From a virus: 28,040 nucleotides of DNA. The position numbers were made by a program, and so were the translations under genes. Under the pieces are notes generated by a model. The model did not search any database and had not been told where the DNA came from. It saw only the letters and a program-made list of their open reading frames with translations. The DNA is taken from positions 1 to 28,040 of IMG/VR virus record IMGVR_UViG_3300003791_000063; one strand, given 5' to 3'. Of this stretch, positions 8,157-16,252 are shown in pieces (position 1 is the stretch's first letter; the number at the start of each line of letters is the position of its first letter).

Positions 8157-8749
8157 GTCGGGCAGGGGCCGGCCAGTCCGGCAGCTTCGCCCTAAGCCTT
8201 GCCGAGTTCGCAGCCCAGGCCACGGAAGCCATTGATGCCAGTCTGCGCGAAATCATCATCGAGGTCGGTAGCAGCCTGATCCGCATGTCGCCCGTGGGCA
8301 ACCCTGAGATCTGGGCGCAGAACGCCGTGGCGACTCAGTACAACAAGGCAGTCGACGAGCACAACACCGCGCTGCGTAGCGACCCGGCCAATCTGACGAA
8401 GGCCGGCCGGCTGAAGCCTGGGCGTAAGCTGAACGACGGCATGGATATCGTTGCACCTGAAGGCTACGTCGGCGGCCGGTTCCGGGCGAACTGGCACCTC
8501 TCGATAGATGTGGTCGAGAACGTCACCTTCGACGAGGTTGATCCGGACGGCCAAGAGACGATAGCTGCACTGGTTTCGGCGGTCAGCGACTTCACCGCCG
8601 GCCAAGTTGCCTACCTCATCAACAACCTGCCATACGCCATTCCGCTGGAGTTCGGGCATTCGACCCAGGCTCCCAAGGGGATGGTCCGCATCACCGTCGC
8701 TCGCTTCCAGCAGATCGTGCAGGAAGCCATCAGGAACAATCAGGTATGA
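8153..8749 (+). CDS. Neck/tail completion protein, HK97 gp10-like
   Basis: A 199-residue protein from the GTG at 8153 (AGGTGA just upstream; longer upstream starts lie in the previous gene). The C-terminal segment YAIPLEFGHSTQAPKGMVRI, followed by TVARFQ, is the E-(F/Y)-G-x-x-x-x-AP-x-GMV pattern of HK97 gp10-like neck proteins. The middle carries an extra loop region (about residues 50-105, with NPEIWAQNAVATQYNKAVDE) larger than in short relatives. It sits between the head-closure and tail-terminator genes, where the tail completes and docks to the head. It ends with ATGA overlap to the next gene. Confidence 0.82.
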   Translation: MSRAGAGQSGSFALSLAEFAAQATEAIDASLREIIIEVGSSLIRMSPVGNPEIWAQNAVATQYNKAVDEHNTALRSDPANLTKAGRLKPGRKLNDGMDIVAPEGYVGGRFRANWHLSIDVVENVTFDEVDPDGQETIAALVSAVSDFTAGQVAYLINNLPYAIPLEFGHSTQAPKGMVRITVARFQQIVQEAIRNNQV

Positions 8750-9162
8750 GCCACAACGTGATTGCCTCGATCTACGAGGCCAGGGTCATCGGCTGGGCGA
8801 AGGCTTTGCCTGCACCGCTGAAGGTTGTGGTCGAGAACGAGGTCTACCAACCTGCTAATGGAGAAACCTATCTACGGGCATTCACCTTGCCTGCCGACAC
8901 TGCGAGCAACACGCTCGGTGGCGATCACCGGCTATACACCGGCGTGTTCCAGGTCAGCATTGTTACTCCGGCCGGCAAGTACCGCGGTGCTGCCGGGGCA
9001 TTGGCTGACCAGATCGTTGCGCTGTTCCCGCTGTACGAGCGGAACAGCAAGGACACCCTGACCGTCGTGACCATGACGCCGGTAGACCAGGGGCCGGGAA
9101 TCCCGGCCGACACCACATACACCGTCCCGGTCTCGTTTCAGTACCGCTCCGACACCAACTAA
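8746..9162 (+). CDS. Tail terminator protein (gpU-like, DUF4128 type)
   Basis: A 138-residue protein expected to cap the tail tube and stop tube polymerisation, as lambda gpU does. The sequence pattern (an N-terminal helix, an ENEVYQPANGETYLRAFTLP strand region, GVFQVSIVTPAG, a helix ADQIVALFP, and a final beta hairpin TYTVPVSFQYRSD) matches the DUF4128/gpU-like fold. It starts within the previous stop (ATGA) and is followed by an intrinsic terminator, then the tail tube gene, as in other siphoviruses. Confidence 0.82.
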   Translation: MSHNVIASIYEARVIGWAKALPAPLKVVVENEVYQPANGETYLRAFTLPADTASNTLGGDHRLYTGVFQVSIVTPAGKYRGAAGALADQIVALFPLYERNSKDTLTVVTMTPVDQGPGIPADTTYTVPVSFQYRSDTN

Positions 9163-9184
9163 TCCGCCCGTTGGGCAACCCCAG

Positions 9185-9208
9185 AACCCGCCATTGAGCG
9201 GGTTTTGT
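9185..9208 (+). terminator. Intrinsic terminator between neck genes and tail tube
   Basis: AACCCGC (9185-9191), loop CATTGA, GCGGGTT (9198-9204), then a short T-rich tract TTGTCATTT. The T tract is imperfect, so partial read-through is expected. It lies within the co-directional late operon. Confidence 0.75.
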
Positions 9209-9232
9209 CATTTCTGCAAAGAGGAAAACCCG

Positions 9233-9883
9233 ATGAGTTTCAAACTCCCCAACGGCTCGACCTTCGAAATCGCAGCAGCCTACGGCACTGCGGTCCTTGT
9301 CACGGCCCTGAGCAATGCCAATCCAGCTGTAGCAACCGCTGCCGCCCACGGCCTGGCTGAGGGTGACGTCGTCGCCGTGACGTCCGGCTGGACCCGCCTG
9401 AATGGGCGTGCTGCGCGCGTTTCTGACATCACCAGCGGCACTTTCGGCCTGGAGAACATCAACACCACCAGTACCCAGGCATACCCGGCAGGCTCCGGTG
9501 CGGGCTCGGTGCGTGAGGTGACCAGCTTTGCCGAGATCTCGCAGATCACCGACATGACGTCGAGTGGTGGCGACCAGCAGTTCCTGACCTTCGGCTTCCT
9601 CGCTGACGACGATGATCGCCAGATCCCGACCACCAAGAACCCGATCAGCCTGTCGGTGACCGTGGCTGACGATCAGTCGCTGCCGTATGTGGCCATCGTC
9701 GAGGCTGCCGACGAGGACAAGGAGCCGCGCGTGCTGCGCCTGAACCTGCCAAATGGCGACTCGATCCTCTACAACGCCTATGTCTCGATCACCTCGACGC
9801 CGGCGCTGTCCCGCAACAACCTGATGACCCGCACCATCAGCATCTCGCTGACCGGCCGGCCAACCCGTTACAGCGCCGCGGCG
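9233..9883 (+). CDS. Major tail (tube) protein, lambda gpV-like
   Basis: A tail tube subunit that stacks as hexameric rings. The start is ATG 9233 with GAGGA at 9221-9225; an in-frame upstream ATG at 9194 falls in the terminator. The protein of about 217 residues ends with the TAA at 9884-9886. The N-terminus (MSFKLPNGSTFEIAAAYGTA) is followed by an inserted beta-rich stretch (residues about 20-85, GLAEGDVVAVTSGWTRLNGR) that looks like a small added domain, then the tube core ending TRTISISLTGRPTRYSAAA. It precedes the G/T chaperone genes as in lambda. Confidence 0.88.
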
Positions 9884-9895
9884 TAAGGAAGGCTC

Positions 9896-10279
9896 ATGGC
9901 TACGTTCAAGATTGCTCAAGCCGCCACCTTCAAGGCGGGGGTGATGATTCCCCGAGTGGGCGCCGATCCGCTGAAGGTGGATTTCGAGTTCAGGCACCGC
10001 GACCGTGTCGACCTGGCGGCGCTGTTCGATACCTGGAACGAGCAGCACAAGGAAGTGCAGGAGCGCTTCAAGGGGGGCGAACCCTCGCTCTCCGAAGTGA
10101 TCGCTGCCGACATCGAGCAGCAAACCCAGCAGATCAAGGATCTGGTTGTTGGCTGGGGCTTCGATGATCCGTTCTGCGACGAGTCCATCGTTGAGCTGGT
10201 GAAGACCTGCAGCGGCTCCGCCGAGGCTGTCGTCGATGCCTACCAGGAGGCATACAAGAAGGCGCGCCTGGGAAACTGA
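9896..10279 (+). CDS. Tail assembly chaperone, gpG-like (0-frame product)
   Basis: A 127-residue protein, the short product of the paired tail chaperone system. In lambda gpG coats the tape measure and gpGT recruits tube subunits. Its N-terminus (MATFKIAQAATFKAGVMIPR) is beta-rich and the rest helical, as in siphovirus tail chaperones. The last sense codons CTG GGA AAC are followed at once by TGA; the heptamer G-GGA-AAC (10270-10276) is a classical -1 slippery site. The downstream -1 frame codes for a DUF1799-like T domain. TAAGGAAGG at 9884-9892 drives initiation. Confidence 0.88.
   Translation: MATFKIAQAATFKAGVMIPRVGADPLKVDFEFRHRDRVDLAALFDTWNEQHKEVQERFKGGEPSLSEVIAADIEQQTQQIKDLVVGWGFDDPFCDESIVELVKTCSGSAEAVVDAYQEAYKKARLGN
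10270..10276 (+). promoter_or_regulatory. Programmed -1 frameshift site GGGAAAC
   Basis: In the gpG frame the bases read CTG GGA AAC TGA, so G GGA AAC fits X-XXY-YYZ exactly. A one-base backward slip puts the next codon at 10276 (CTG ACC AGC GCC) and the frame stays open to 10602. Lambda uses the related GGGAAAG at the same point between G and T. No convincing downstream pseudoknot was drawn by eye; the adjacent stop codon could itself cause the pause. Confidence 0.88.
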
Positions 10280-10602
10280 CCAGCGCCGCCCGTGCACTGT
10301 ACGAGCCTGGCCCGTCGGATGCCGAGCTGCAGGCTTTCGGCATGCTCCGCAAGGATCTTCCTGAAGAGGTGATCGAGGTCTTTCCAGAGAACTGGAAAGC
10401 TTTTGTCGTCATGGAATCGATGGGTACCCAGTGGCGTACAGGCTCTGGCGGCGCGATTGGCCTGGATTACGGCGTGCTGCCCAGCGTGATGCGATTGACC
10501 GGTGTTCCAGCAAAGGAACGAGTCGCGATTTTCCAAGACATCCGCGTCATGGAGGCCGAAGCCCTCGCCGTAATGGCTGAGGCCAGAGAAACCAGCCCGT
10601 GA
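10276..10602 (+). CDS. T extension of the GT tail chaperone (-1 frame, DUF1799-like)
   Basis: This segment of 108 codons is read after the -1 slip and forms the C-terminal part of a G-T fusion of about 235 residues. It begins LTSAARALYEPGPSDAELQA and contains VFPENWKAFVVMESMGTQWR and GGAIGLDYG, the pattern of DUF1799 proteins that follow gpG in many Pseudomonas phages. An internal ATG at 10342 exists but has no ribosome binding site and would lose a conserved-looking N-terminus. In lambda GT, the T part binds the tube protein. Made only by frameshifting, it is expected at a few per cent of gpG. Confidence 0.83.
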   Translation: MTSAARALYEPGPSDAELQAFGMLRKDLPEEVIEVFPENWKAFVVMESMGTQWRTGSGGAIGLDYGVLPSVMRLTGVPAKERVAIFQDIRVMEAEALAVMAEARETSP

Positions 10603-10629
10603 CCGCGGGCAACTATTCAAGGTGAGTCG

Positions 10630-13626
10630 ATGAACATCGCTGAACTGGGGATCCGCGTCGACTCCGCTGATGCTGCTCAGGCTGCAACCGACCTCGACAA
10701 GATGACGAAGGCCGGCACCCGGGCTGAACAGTCTGCTGCCGGCCTGATGAACGAGATGCAGGCGCTGGAGAAGTCGCTGTCATCTGGAGCTAAGTCCACC
10801 CAGGAGTTGGCCAAGCAGCGTGACGCGCTGGCCAGGCTGACCAAGACCGGCGCCTACGGCGAGGCAGAGTTTGCGAAGATCACCGCGCAACTCGACAAGC
10901 AGCAAGCCGCGCTGGTCAAGTCCACCCTGGACGAGCAGAAGGCTCTCAACAGCCTGTTGGGAGCCATCAACCCGGCCATGGCGGCGGTAGCCAAGCTCGA
11001 CAAGCAGATCGAGGACCTGGGCAAGCACCTGGATGCTGGCCGTATCAGCCAAGAGCAGTACAACTCCGCGCTGAGCAAAATCGACAAGGACTACGCCAAG
11101 CTCGAAAAGACCGCCTCCGGCTTTGACAAGCTTCGCCTCGGCACCCGCCAGGCTCAGGAAAACGTCGTGCAGCTCGGTAACGCGCTGTCGTCCGGTGACT
11201 GGGGCAGCGGTGTTCGCGCCGTGGCTCAGTTGGGCGCTGGTGCTGGCGCTTCGGCGGCTGGGTTGTTGGCCATTCTGGCGCCTATCGCTTTGGTCACTGC
11301 TGCAGTCACTGCTCTCGGATTCAGTTATTACAAGGGCACCAAAGAGCAGGACAAGTACAACGAATCGCTGATTGGGACCGGCAACTTTGCCGGGGTGAGC
11401 GCTGGGCAGCTTGGCGATATGGCGCGCCAGGTCGGCGCAACCGTCGGCACTACCGGGCAGGCCGCTGAAGTCCTGGCGCTGTTGGCAGGGAACGGCAAAA
11501 TCGCGGGCGAGAGCTTCCTGGGTATTACCCAGGCTGCAGTGTCGATGCAGGAAGCTACCGGAAAGGCGGTCAAGGACACGATCGCCGAGTTTGCGAAGAT
11601 CGCCGACGAGCCGGTAAAGGCTTCGGCTGCGCTTAACGAGCAATACCACTACCTGACCGCTTCGGTTTACTCGCAGATCGCTGCGCTTGAAGAGCAGGGT
11701 GATCACGCCGGCGCGGTAAAGCTGGCGACTGAGCAATACGCTGACGCGATCAACGAGCGTACGCCGCGGATCCTCGAAAACCTGAGCTTCTGGGAGAAGG
11801 GCTACAACGCAGTAGCGCGGGCAGCGGACAACCTGAAGAACCTGGGCCGCCCCGATATCGACGCTGATATCGAACAGGCCCGGCGGAACCTGGAGCAGGC
11901 TCAGTCCGGAAATGTTGGAGCGTTCCAGAACCAGAAGGAGATGGTCGAGCTCTACAGCAACCAGCTCAATATGCTGGAGGATCAGAAGGCCGCAGCGGCG
12001 GACATTGCCAAGTGGGAAGGTGAGCAGGCTAAAGCCCAACAGGATGCTGTCACCGCGATGGGCAAGGTCGATGCCCTGACGAAATCCTCCTGGACGAACG
12101 AGCAGAAGCGCGCCGACGCACTGAAGGAGTACAAGCGGCAGATCGACGATATCCGCAAAGTCAGCCCCAACGATGCACGCCTGAATCAGGCGGTGGTCGA
12201 CAAGAACATCGCGAATATCAACGACAAGTTCAAGGACTCGAAAACACCGGCGGGCGCCGTCGACCTGACCAGCTTCAACGACTCGAAAAACGCGCTCACC
12301 GGCATCCTGTCCGAGTACAAAAACGCCCAGAAGGAACTGGACGCCGCGCAGAAGGCCGGCCTGGTCTCCCAGGCCGACTACCTGCTCAAGCGCCAGGCCA
12401 TGATCGGCAATGAGCGCGACGAGGTTACCGCGGCTTACGAGGCGGAAATCTCGGCGCTCGAAGCGACCAAGGGCAAGGCCGGCACCTCAGCTGCCCAGCG
12501 CATCCAGCTGGACCAGAAGATCGCTGACGCTCGCGCGGCAATGGTCAAGGCGCAGAAGGATGCCGACTCGGAACTGGCCGTACTGGCCTCGAACGAGGAG
12601 GGCCGGCTCAAGAAGCAGGCCCTGGCTGTCAGCACCTATACCGGCGCCTTGCAGCAGCAAGTCGACACTTTGCGCCGGCAGGGGCAGCGTGCGGCCGCCG
12701 GCCTTGGGCAAGGTGACCGGCAGCGCGGCCTGACCGACCAGCAGAACGCCATCGACGACCGCGTCAATCAGCAACGCCTGGACTTGGCCAACCAGTACGG
12801 TGACGGCTCCCGAGGCATGAGCCTCGACGAGTACAACCAGAAACTGGCAGCCCTGGATAAGACGCAGCGTGATCTGCAGGAAGCAGCGATCGCCAACTAC
12901 GACGAGATGACCGCTGCCCAGGGTAGCTGGAGCGCCGGCGCTACATCGGCCTGGCAGAACTACCTGGAGTCGGCTCGTGACGTCGCAGGCCAAACAAAAA
13001 GCTTGTTCACCAGCGCCTACAGCTCCATGGAGGACGCAGCCGTCAACTTCGCGGTGACCGGAAAGGGCTCGTTTTCCGACTTCACCAAGTCGGTGCTGGC
13101 GGATATGGCGCGTATTGCCACGCGTCAAGCGAGCTCAGCATTGCTGGGCAGCTTGGTGGGGGCAGCAACCAGCTATTTCACCGGTAGTGGTAGCGGTACC
13201 GGGGCGGCTTCTGCTGGTAGCACACAGGCTGGTTATACCGGGGTCGATTTCTCTGGATATCGAGCTGCTGGCGGTCCTGTTGCGCCCAACTCTCTGTACG
13301 AGGTCAACGAACTGGGGCCGGAGTTGTACAACGAGGGCGGCCGGTCATTCCTGATGACTGGGGCAAATGGAGGCAGCGTTACGCCCCTGAGCTCTGGAGG
13401 TGGGGCTGGAATAGCGGCTATGAGTGGTAGCGGCGGGCCAAACATCCAGATCAACGCACCGGTGAGCATCGTCACGCAGGACCGTAGCGGGGAGGGCATG
13501 CAGCTCGACCAGCAAGCTCTTCAGCAAAGCCTTCAGGCTCAGATGAAAGCGGTAGCCGAAAAGGCTGTGGCGGATTCGTGGCGCGCCGGTGGTACCAGTT
13601 TCAGGAACACAAACGGGAGGGCCTGA
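10630..13626 (+). CDS. Tail tape measure protein (lambda gpH-like)
   Basis: A 998-residue protein that sets tail length and is ejected with the DNA. Residues 1-180 are coiled coil with many A, K, Q. A hydrophobic membrane-active stretch lies at about 200-235 (GAGASAAGLLAILAPIALVT), inside the prophage tape-measure domain that runs to about 400. A second long coiled coil fills 410-760. The lambda-type C-terminal domain is at about 775-850 (WQNYLESARDVAGQTKSLFT, then GKGSFSDFTKSVLADMARIA). The tail end is glycine-rich. At roughly 1.5 angstrom per residue the tail would be near 150 nm; that figure is an estimate from known tape-measure scaling. Confidence 0.94.
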   Translation: MNIAELGIRVDSADAAQAATDLDKMTKAGTRAEQSAAGLMNEMQALEKSLSSGAKSTQELAKQRDALARLTKTGAYGEAEFAKITAQLDKQQAALVKSTLDEQKALNSLLGAINPAMAAVAKLDKQIEDLGKHLDAGRISQEQYNSALSKIDKDYAKLEKTASGFDKLRLGTRQAQENVVQLGNALSSGDWGSGVRAVAQLGAGAGASAAGLLAILAPIALVTAAVTALGFSYYKGTKEQDKYNESLIGTGNFAGVSAGQLGDMARQVGATVGTTGQAAEVLALLAGNGKIAGESFLGITQAAVSMQEATGKAVKDTIAEFAKIADEPVKASAALNEQYHYLTASVYSQIAALEEQGDHAGAVKLATEQYADAINERTPRILENLSFWEKGYNAVARAADNLKNLGRPDIDADIEQARRNLEQAQSGNVGAFQNQKEMVELYSNQLNMLEDQKAAAADIAKWEGEQAKAQQDAVTAMGKVDALTKSSWTNEQKRADALKEYKRQIDDIRKVSPNDARLNQAVVDKNIANINDKFKDSKTPAGAVDLTSFNDSKNALTGILSEYKNAQKELDAAQKAGLVSQADYLLKRQAMIGNERDEVTAAYEAEISALEATKGKAGTSAAQRIQLDQKIADARAAMVKAQKDADSELAVLASNEEGRLKKQALAVSTYTGALQQQVDTLRRQGQRAAAGLGQGDRQRGLTDQQNAIDDRVNQQRLDLANQYGDGSRGMSLDEYNQKLAALDKTQRDLQEAAIANYDEMTAAQGSWSAGATSAWQNYLESARDVAGQTKSLFTSAYSSMEDAAVNFAVTGKGSFSDFTKSVLADMARIATRQASSALLGSLVGAATSYFTGSGSGTGAASAGSTQAGYTGVDFSGYRAAGGPVAPNSLYEVNELGPELYNEGGRSFLMTGANGGSVTPLSSGGGAGIAAMSGSGGPNIQINAPVSIVTQDRSGEGMQLDQQALQQSLQAQMKAVAEKAVADSWRAGGTSFRNTNGRA

Positions 13627-13964
13627 TGGCTATCGAAACATTCATTTGGCCAACCCAGAACGGGGATGCACCCGAGATCACTTATCGGGTGCGCACCTCT
13701 CAATTCGGTGACGGCTACAAGCAGGAGGCCGGCGACGGTCCCAACAACAAAGTGGACTCTTACCCAATCACCTTCAGCGGCACGAAGGCCAGGGTGTTGG
13801 AGATCATGGCTTTCCTCGACCGGCATGCCGGCGCGAAGGCTTTCCTCTGGACAACGCCGCTTGGTCAGCTTGGCCTGTTCACCTGCAAAAATCCTGTTCC
13901 CACCCCGGTGGGCGGGGACGTTTTCAAACTCACGGCCACCTTTGACCGTGCCTTTCATCCATAA
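13626..13964 (+). CDS. Minor tail protein, lambda gpM-like
   Basis: A 112-residue tail tip protein (distal-tail ring component). The start is ATG 13626, overlapping the tape-measure stop (TGATG) and preceded by GGGAGG; the longer reading upstream lies within the tape measure gene. IETFIWPTQNGDAPEITYRV near the N-terminus, VRTSQFGDGYKQEAGDG and LWTTPLGQLGLFTCK are the regular landmarks of the gpM family (PF05939 as I recall it). It is followed by L and K, as in lambda. Confidence 0.9.
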   Translation: MAIETFIWPTQNGDAPEITYRVRTSQFGDGYKQEAGDGPNNKVDSYPITFSGTKARVLEIMAFLDRHAGAKAFLWTTPLGQLGLFTCKNPVPTPVGGDVFKLTATFDRAFHP

Positions 13965-13973
13965 GGGGCAACC

Positions 13974-14723
13974 ATGCCACTGATCAGTGACATACAGAAG
14001 CTGGAGCCTGGCAGTGAGGTGCTGCTGTTCGAGCTGGACGGCTCGGACTTCGGTGCCGACGTGCTGCGGTTCCATGGGCATGCAATCCCGCATACGCCCG
14101 AGGAGCTACTGGTGGCGGGGTCGAATGCCGACCAGCTTCCGGCCAAGTCGATCTGGTGGCAGGGCAGTGAATACGGTGCTTGGCCGCTGCAGGTGGAAGG
14201 CATCGAGGCGAACTCGGACGGTACTGCTGTGCGCCCGACGCTGTCGGTCGGCAATGTCAATGGTCGCATCACAGCCCTGTGCCTGGCCTTCGATGACCTG
14301 CTCGAGTTCAAGTTGACCATCCGCAAGACGCTTGGCCAGTACCTGGACGCGGTCAATTTCCCCGGCGGCAACCCTGAAGCTGACCCGACCCAGGAGAGTA
14401 TCGAGGTCTGGTACATCGACCAGAAGGTATCGGAGAACGGCCAGACAGTAACCTGGGAGCTGGCCAGCCCCGGAGACGTTGGCGGTGAGACGATCGGCCG
14501 GCAGATGACCACGCTATGTCACTGGGCCATGACCAATGGCTACCGCGGGCCCAACTGCGGATACACAGGGCCGTACCGCGATAAGGATGGCAACCTCACT
14601 GACAACCCTGAACTAGATGAATGCGACGGCTGCCTGGGCACCGGGTGCGTGCCGCGCTTCGGTGTAGGCAACCCGCTGCCGTTCGGCGGCTTCCCCGCCG
14701 TATCTCTTATTGCCCGGAGCTGA
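13974..14723 (+). CDS. Minor tail protein, lambda gpL-like, Cys-rich C-terminus
   Basis: A 249-residue tail tip protein. The N-terminal beta domain is typical of gpL, and the C-terminus carries cysteines at 182, 195, 217, 220 and 225. Lambda gpL is known to bind an iron-sulfur cluster through four C-terminal cysteines, and the spacing here is comparable, so a 4Fe-4S cluster is likely (inference), with one cysteine extra. AAGGGG at 13963-13968 precedes the start. The stop is 2 bases before the K start, showing tight coupling. Confidence 0.9.
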   Translation: MPLISDIQKLEPGSEVLLFELDGSDFGADVLRFHGHAIPHTPEELLVAGSNADQLPAKSIWWQGSEYGAWPLQVEGIEANSDGTAVRPTLSVGNVNGRITALCLAFDDLLEFKLTIRKTLGQYLDAVNFPGGNPEADPTQESIEVWYIDQKVSENGQTVTWELASPGDVGGETIGRQMTTLCHWAMTNGYRGPNCGYTGPYRDKDGNLTDNPELDECDGCLGTGCVPRFGVGNPLPFGGFPAVSLIARS

Positions 14724-14725
14724 TC

Positions 14726-15490
14726 ATGCGCAAACACATCCTCGCCGCCGTGCAAGAGCACGCTGCGGCGGAATACCCGCGCGAGTGCTGCGGGCTGCTG
14801 CTGGCGGTGGACCGCAAGCAGATCTACTACCCGTGCACCAACGTGGCCACTGAGCCAACCGAGGAATTCCGCATCGCGCCTGAGCAGTACGCCGAAGCGG
14901 AAGACCTGGGCGAGGTGATCGGCATCGTGCATTCGCATCCTGATGCCACCAGCAGACCGTCGCCGCGTGACCTGGCCATGTGTGAGGCCACGGCGCTTCC
15001 CTGGCACATCCTGAGCTGGCCCGAGGGAGATCTGCGTACCATCGCGCCGGCGGGCAACACGCCGTTGCTCAAGCGTCCATTCGTGCATGGCGCCTGGGAC
15101 TGTTGGCAGGTCTGCGCGGACTGGTACAAACGTGAGTGGGGGCTGGAGTTTGAAGCCTTCCAGCGCGCTGATGGCTGGTGGGAGGACCCGGTCGGGCCGA
15201 GCCTCTACGAGCAGGCCTATGAAGCGGCAGGATTCGTGCAGGTCGACCAGCCGCGGCGCGGCGACATGATCGTCATGTCCGTGGGCCGCACCGCGCACCC
15301 GAACCATGCAGGGATCTACCTCGGTGCCGATCCGGAGCTGCCCGGGGAGTCTGCCGAGGTGCTCGGCTCAGGGCCTTTCCTACTGCACCATCTGTATGGC
15401 CGTCCAAGCGAGATCATTGTTTTCGGCGGGCCATGGCTCGATCGAACACGCCTGATCCTCAGGCACAAAGATGCACAACCAACTACATGA
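14726..15490 (+). CDS. Tail tip protein, lambda gpK-like, JAMM plus NlpC/P60 peptidase
   Basis: A 254-residue two-domain protein. The start at 14726 has GGAG at 14716-14719. The JAMM metalloprotease domain shows E20 and H69-S-H71-P with PS(P)RD at 78-82, giving zinc ligands H69, H71 and D82. The NlpC/P60 cysteine peptidase domain shows the nucleophile C126 (AWDCWQVC) and H194 (HPNHAGIYLG). In lambda K both domains are present; the NlpC part probably opens peptidoglycan during DNA entry and the JAMM part probably acts in tail maturation. All key residues seem intact. In lambda, I follows at once; here an island of about 1.7 kb intervenes. Confidence 0.93.
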   Translation: MRKHILAAVQEHAAAEYPRECCGLLLAVDRKQIYYPCTNVATEPTEEFRIAPEQYAEAEDLGEVIGIVHSHPDATSRPSPRDLAMCEATALPWHILSWPEGDLRTIAPAGNTPLLKRPFVHGAWDCWQVCADWYKREWGLEFEAFQRADGWWEDPVGPSLYEQAYEAAGFVQVDQPRRGDMIVMSVGRTAHPNHAGIYLGADPELPGESAEVLGSGPFLLHHLYGRPSEIIVFGGPWLDRTRLILRHKDAQPTT

Positions 15491-15514
15491 TGCGGCAGGG
15501 CTGCAGGGAGCGTT

Positions 15515-15721
15515 ATGTCGAGGACAGATAGATTTCCAGATCCAATGAGCTTTCTTCCGGAACACATCCCAGTGTCTGCTGCAATGATTGAGGCAGGGCT
15601 ATCTGTTCTCGAAGAGACTGACGAGTGGCCGCTATCTCGTCTTACGGTCGAAAGAGCTTTTCAGGAGATGTGCCTTTGTGGGCTTCGAGAATCTGTTCTC
15701 GAGTCCAGCGCCCCGAAATAA
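15515..15721 (+). CDS. Small hypothetical protein, possibly truncated
   Basis: A 68-residue ORF with a good site (CAGGGAG, 15504-15510) starting 24 bases after K. The N-terminal 55 residues (FLPEHIPVSAAMIEAGLSVL and onward) read like a short helical phage protein; the last part is antisense to the 3' end of the opposite-strand HEPN-like gene, overlapping by 80 bases. That overlap suggests the reversed gene was inserted into an older co-directional small gene and replaced its end. No family was recognised and translation is unproven. Confidence 0.5.
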   Translation: MSRTDRFPDPMSFLPEHIPVSAAMIEAGLSVLEETDEWPLSRLTVERAFQEMCLCGLRESVLESSAPK

Positions 15722-16232
15722 TCTCAACCCCAAAGCCAATGGCGCGGCAAATTTTCATTAGAGTTAGGCAGTGATCTCTCAGCTCATCCAGCGTCAAGCT
15801 CGCATTGGCTTTTGTGGGGCTTTTGGGCTTGATAAGGTCTGTCAGGGTCGCGGTTTCACCTTCGTTTAGCCCCCATTGCCAATGGACAATTTTGTGTCGA
15901 ATTGGAGAAACTCGCTCAAACGCTTCAAAAGAGATAGCAAGATCTTTGGCTGTTTCAGCGTGGCGGCTCGATGCCTCGGTCAACTTGAACTTGGCATACC
16001 TGATCATGCCCGCCATGGGCATATTGGTTTCAATAGAAAGACGCTGCGCCTCCCCAACCGTTTTTCCGAGAGCAATGGCGAATAGCTCCGCTATTTTCCA
16101 CTCAACTGCTGAGTAATTTACGATGAACTGACCCATTGCATGTAGATGCGGGTCTGAGGGGCCGTTGTCATATTGGCGCACCCAGTCGATTGAAAATGGT
16201 GGGCGAGGTTTAAAGTCTTCTTCTGCGCTCAT
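15642..16232 (-). CDS. HEPN-like accessory protein with R-x4-H motif
   Basis: A 196-residue protein on the strand opposite to the tail genes. The start at 16232 is chosen because AAGGA lies six to seven bases upstream; an in-frame earlier start at 16295 lacks one. An all-helical layout has a first helix (FIVNYSAVEWKIAELFAIAL, with E44) and, about 70 residues later, SPIRHKIVHWQWG, where R112-x4-H117 matches the RNase motif of HEPN domains. HEPN proteins occur as RNase toxins and in anti-phage defence, but inactive HEPN-like helical bundles also exist. Reversed orientation means it can be expressed in the lysogen independently of late transcription. Base composition is lower in GC than K or L. 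Confidence 0.62.
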   Translation of the reverse strand: MSAEEDFKPRPPFSIDWVRQYDNGPSDPHLHAMGQFIVNYSAVEWKIAELFAIALGKTVGEAQRLSIETNMPMAGMIRYAKFKLTEASSRHAETAKDLAISFEAFERVSPIRHKIVHWQWGLNEGETATLTDLIKPKSPTKANASLTLDELRDHCLTLMKICRAIGFGVEIISGRWTREQILEAHKGTSPEKLFRP

Positions 16233-16252
16233 GAGATATCCTTGCCTTATCC

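Noticed and set aside
8963-10297. 444-codon minus-strand frame opposite the tail tube and gpG
   Set aside because: Shadow frame spanning several coding genes and a terminator; no family features.
10342-10602. Independent 86-residue gene
   Set aside because: No ribosome site at 10342, and the frame is open back to the GGGAAAC slip site with family-like residues, so it is better read as the T part of a frameshift fusion.
10780-12039. 419-codon minus-strand frame opposite the tape measure
   Set aside because: Leu/Val/Arg-rich antisense product of coiled-coil codons; no start signal.
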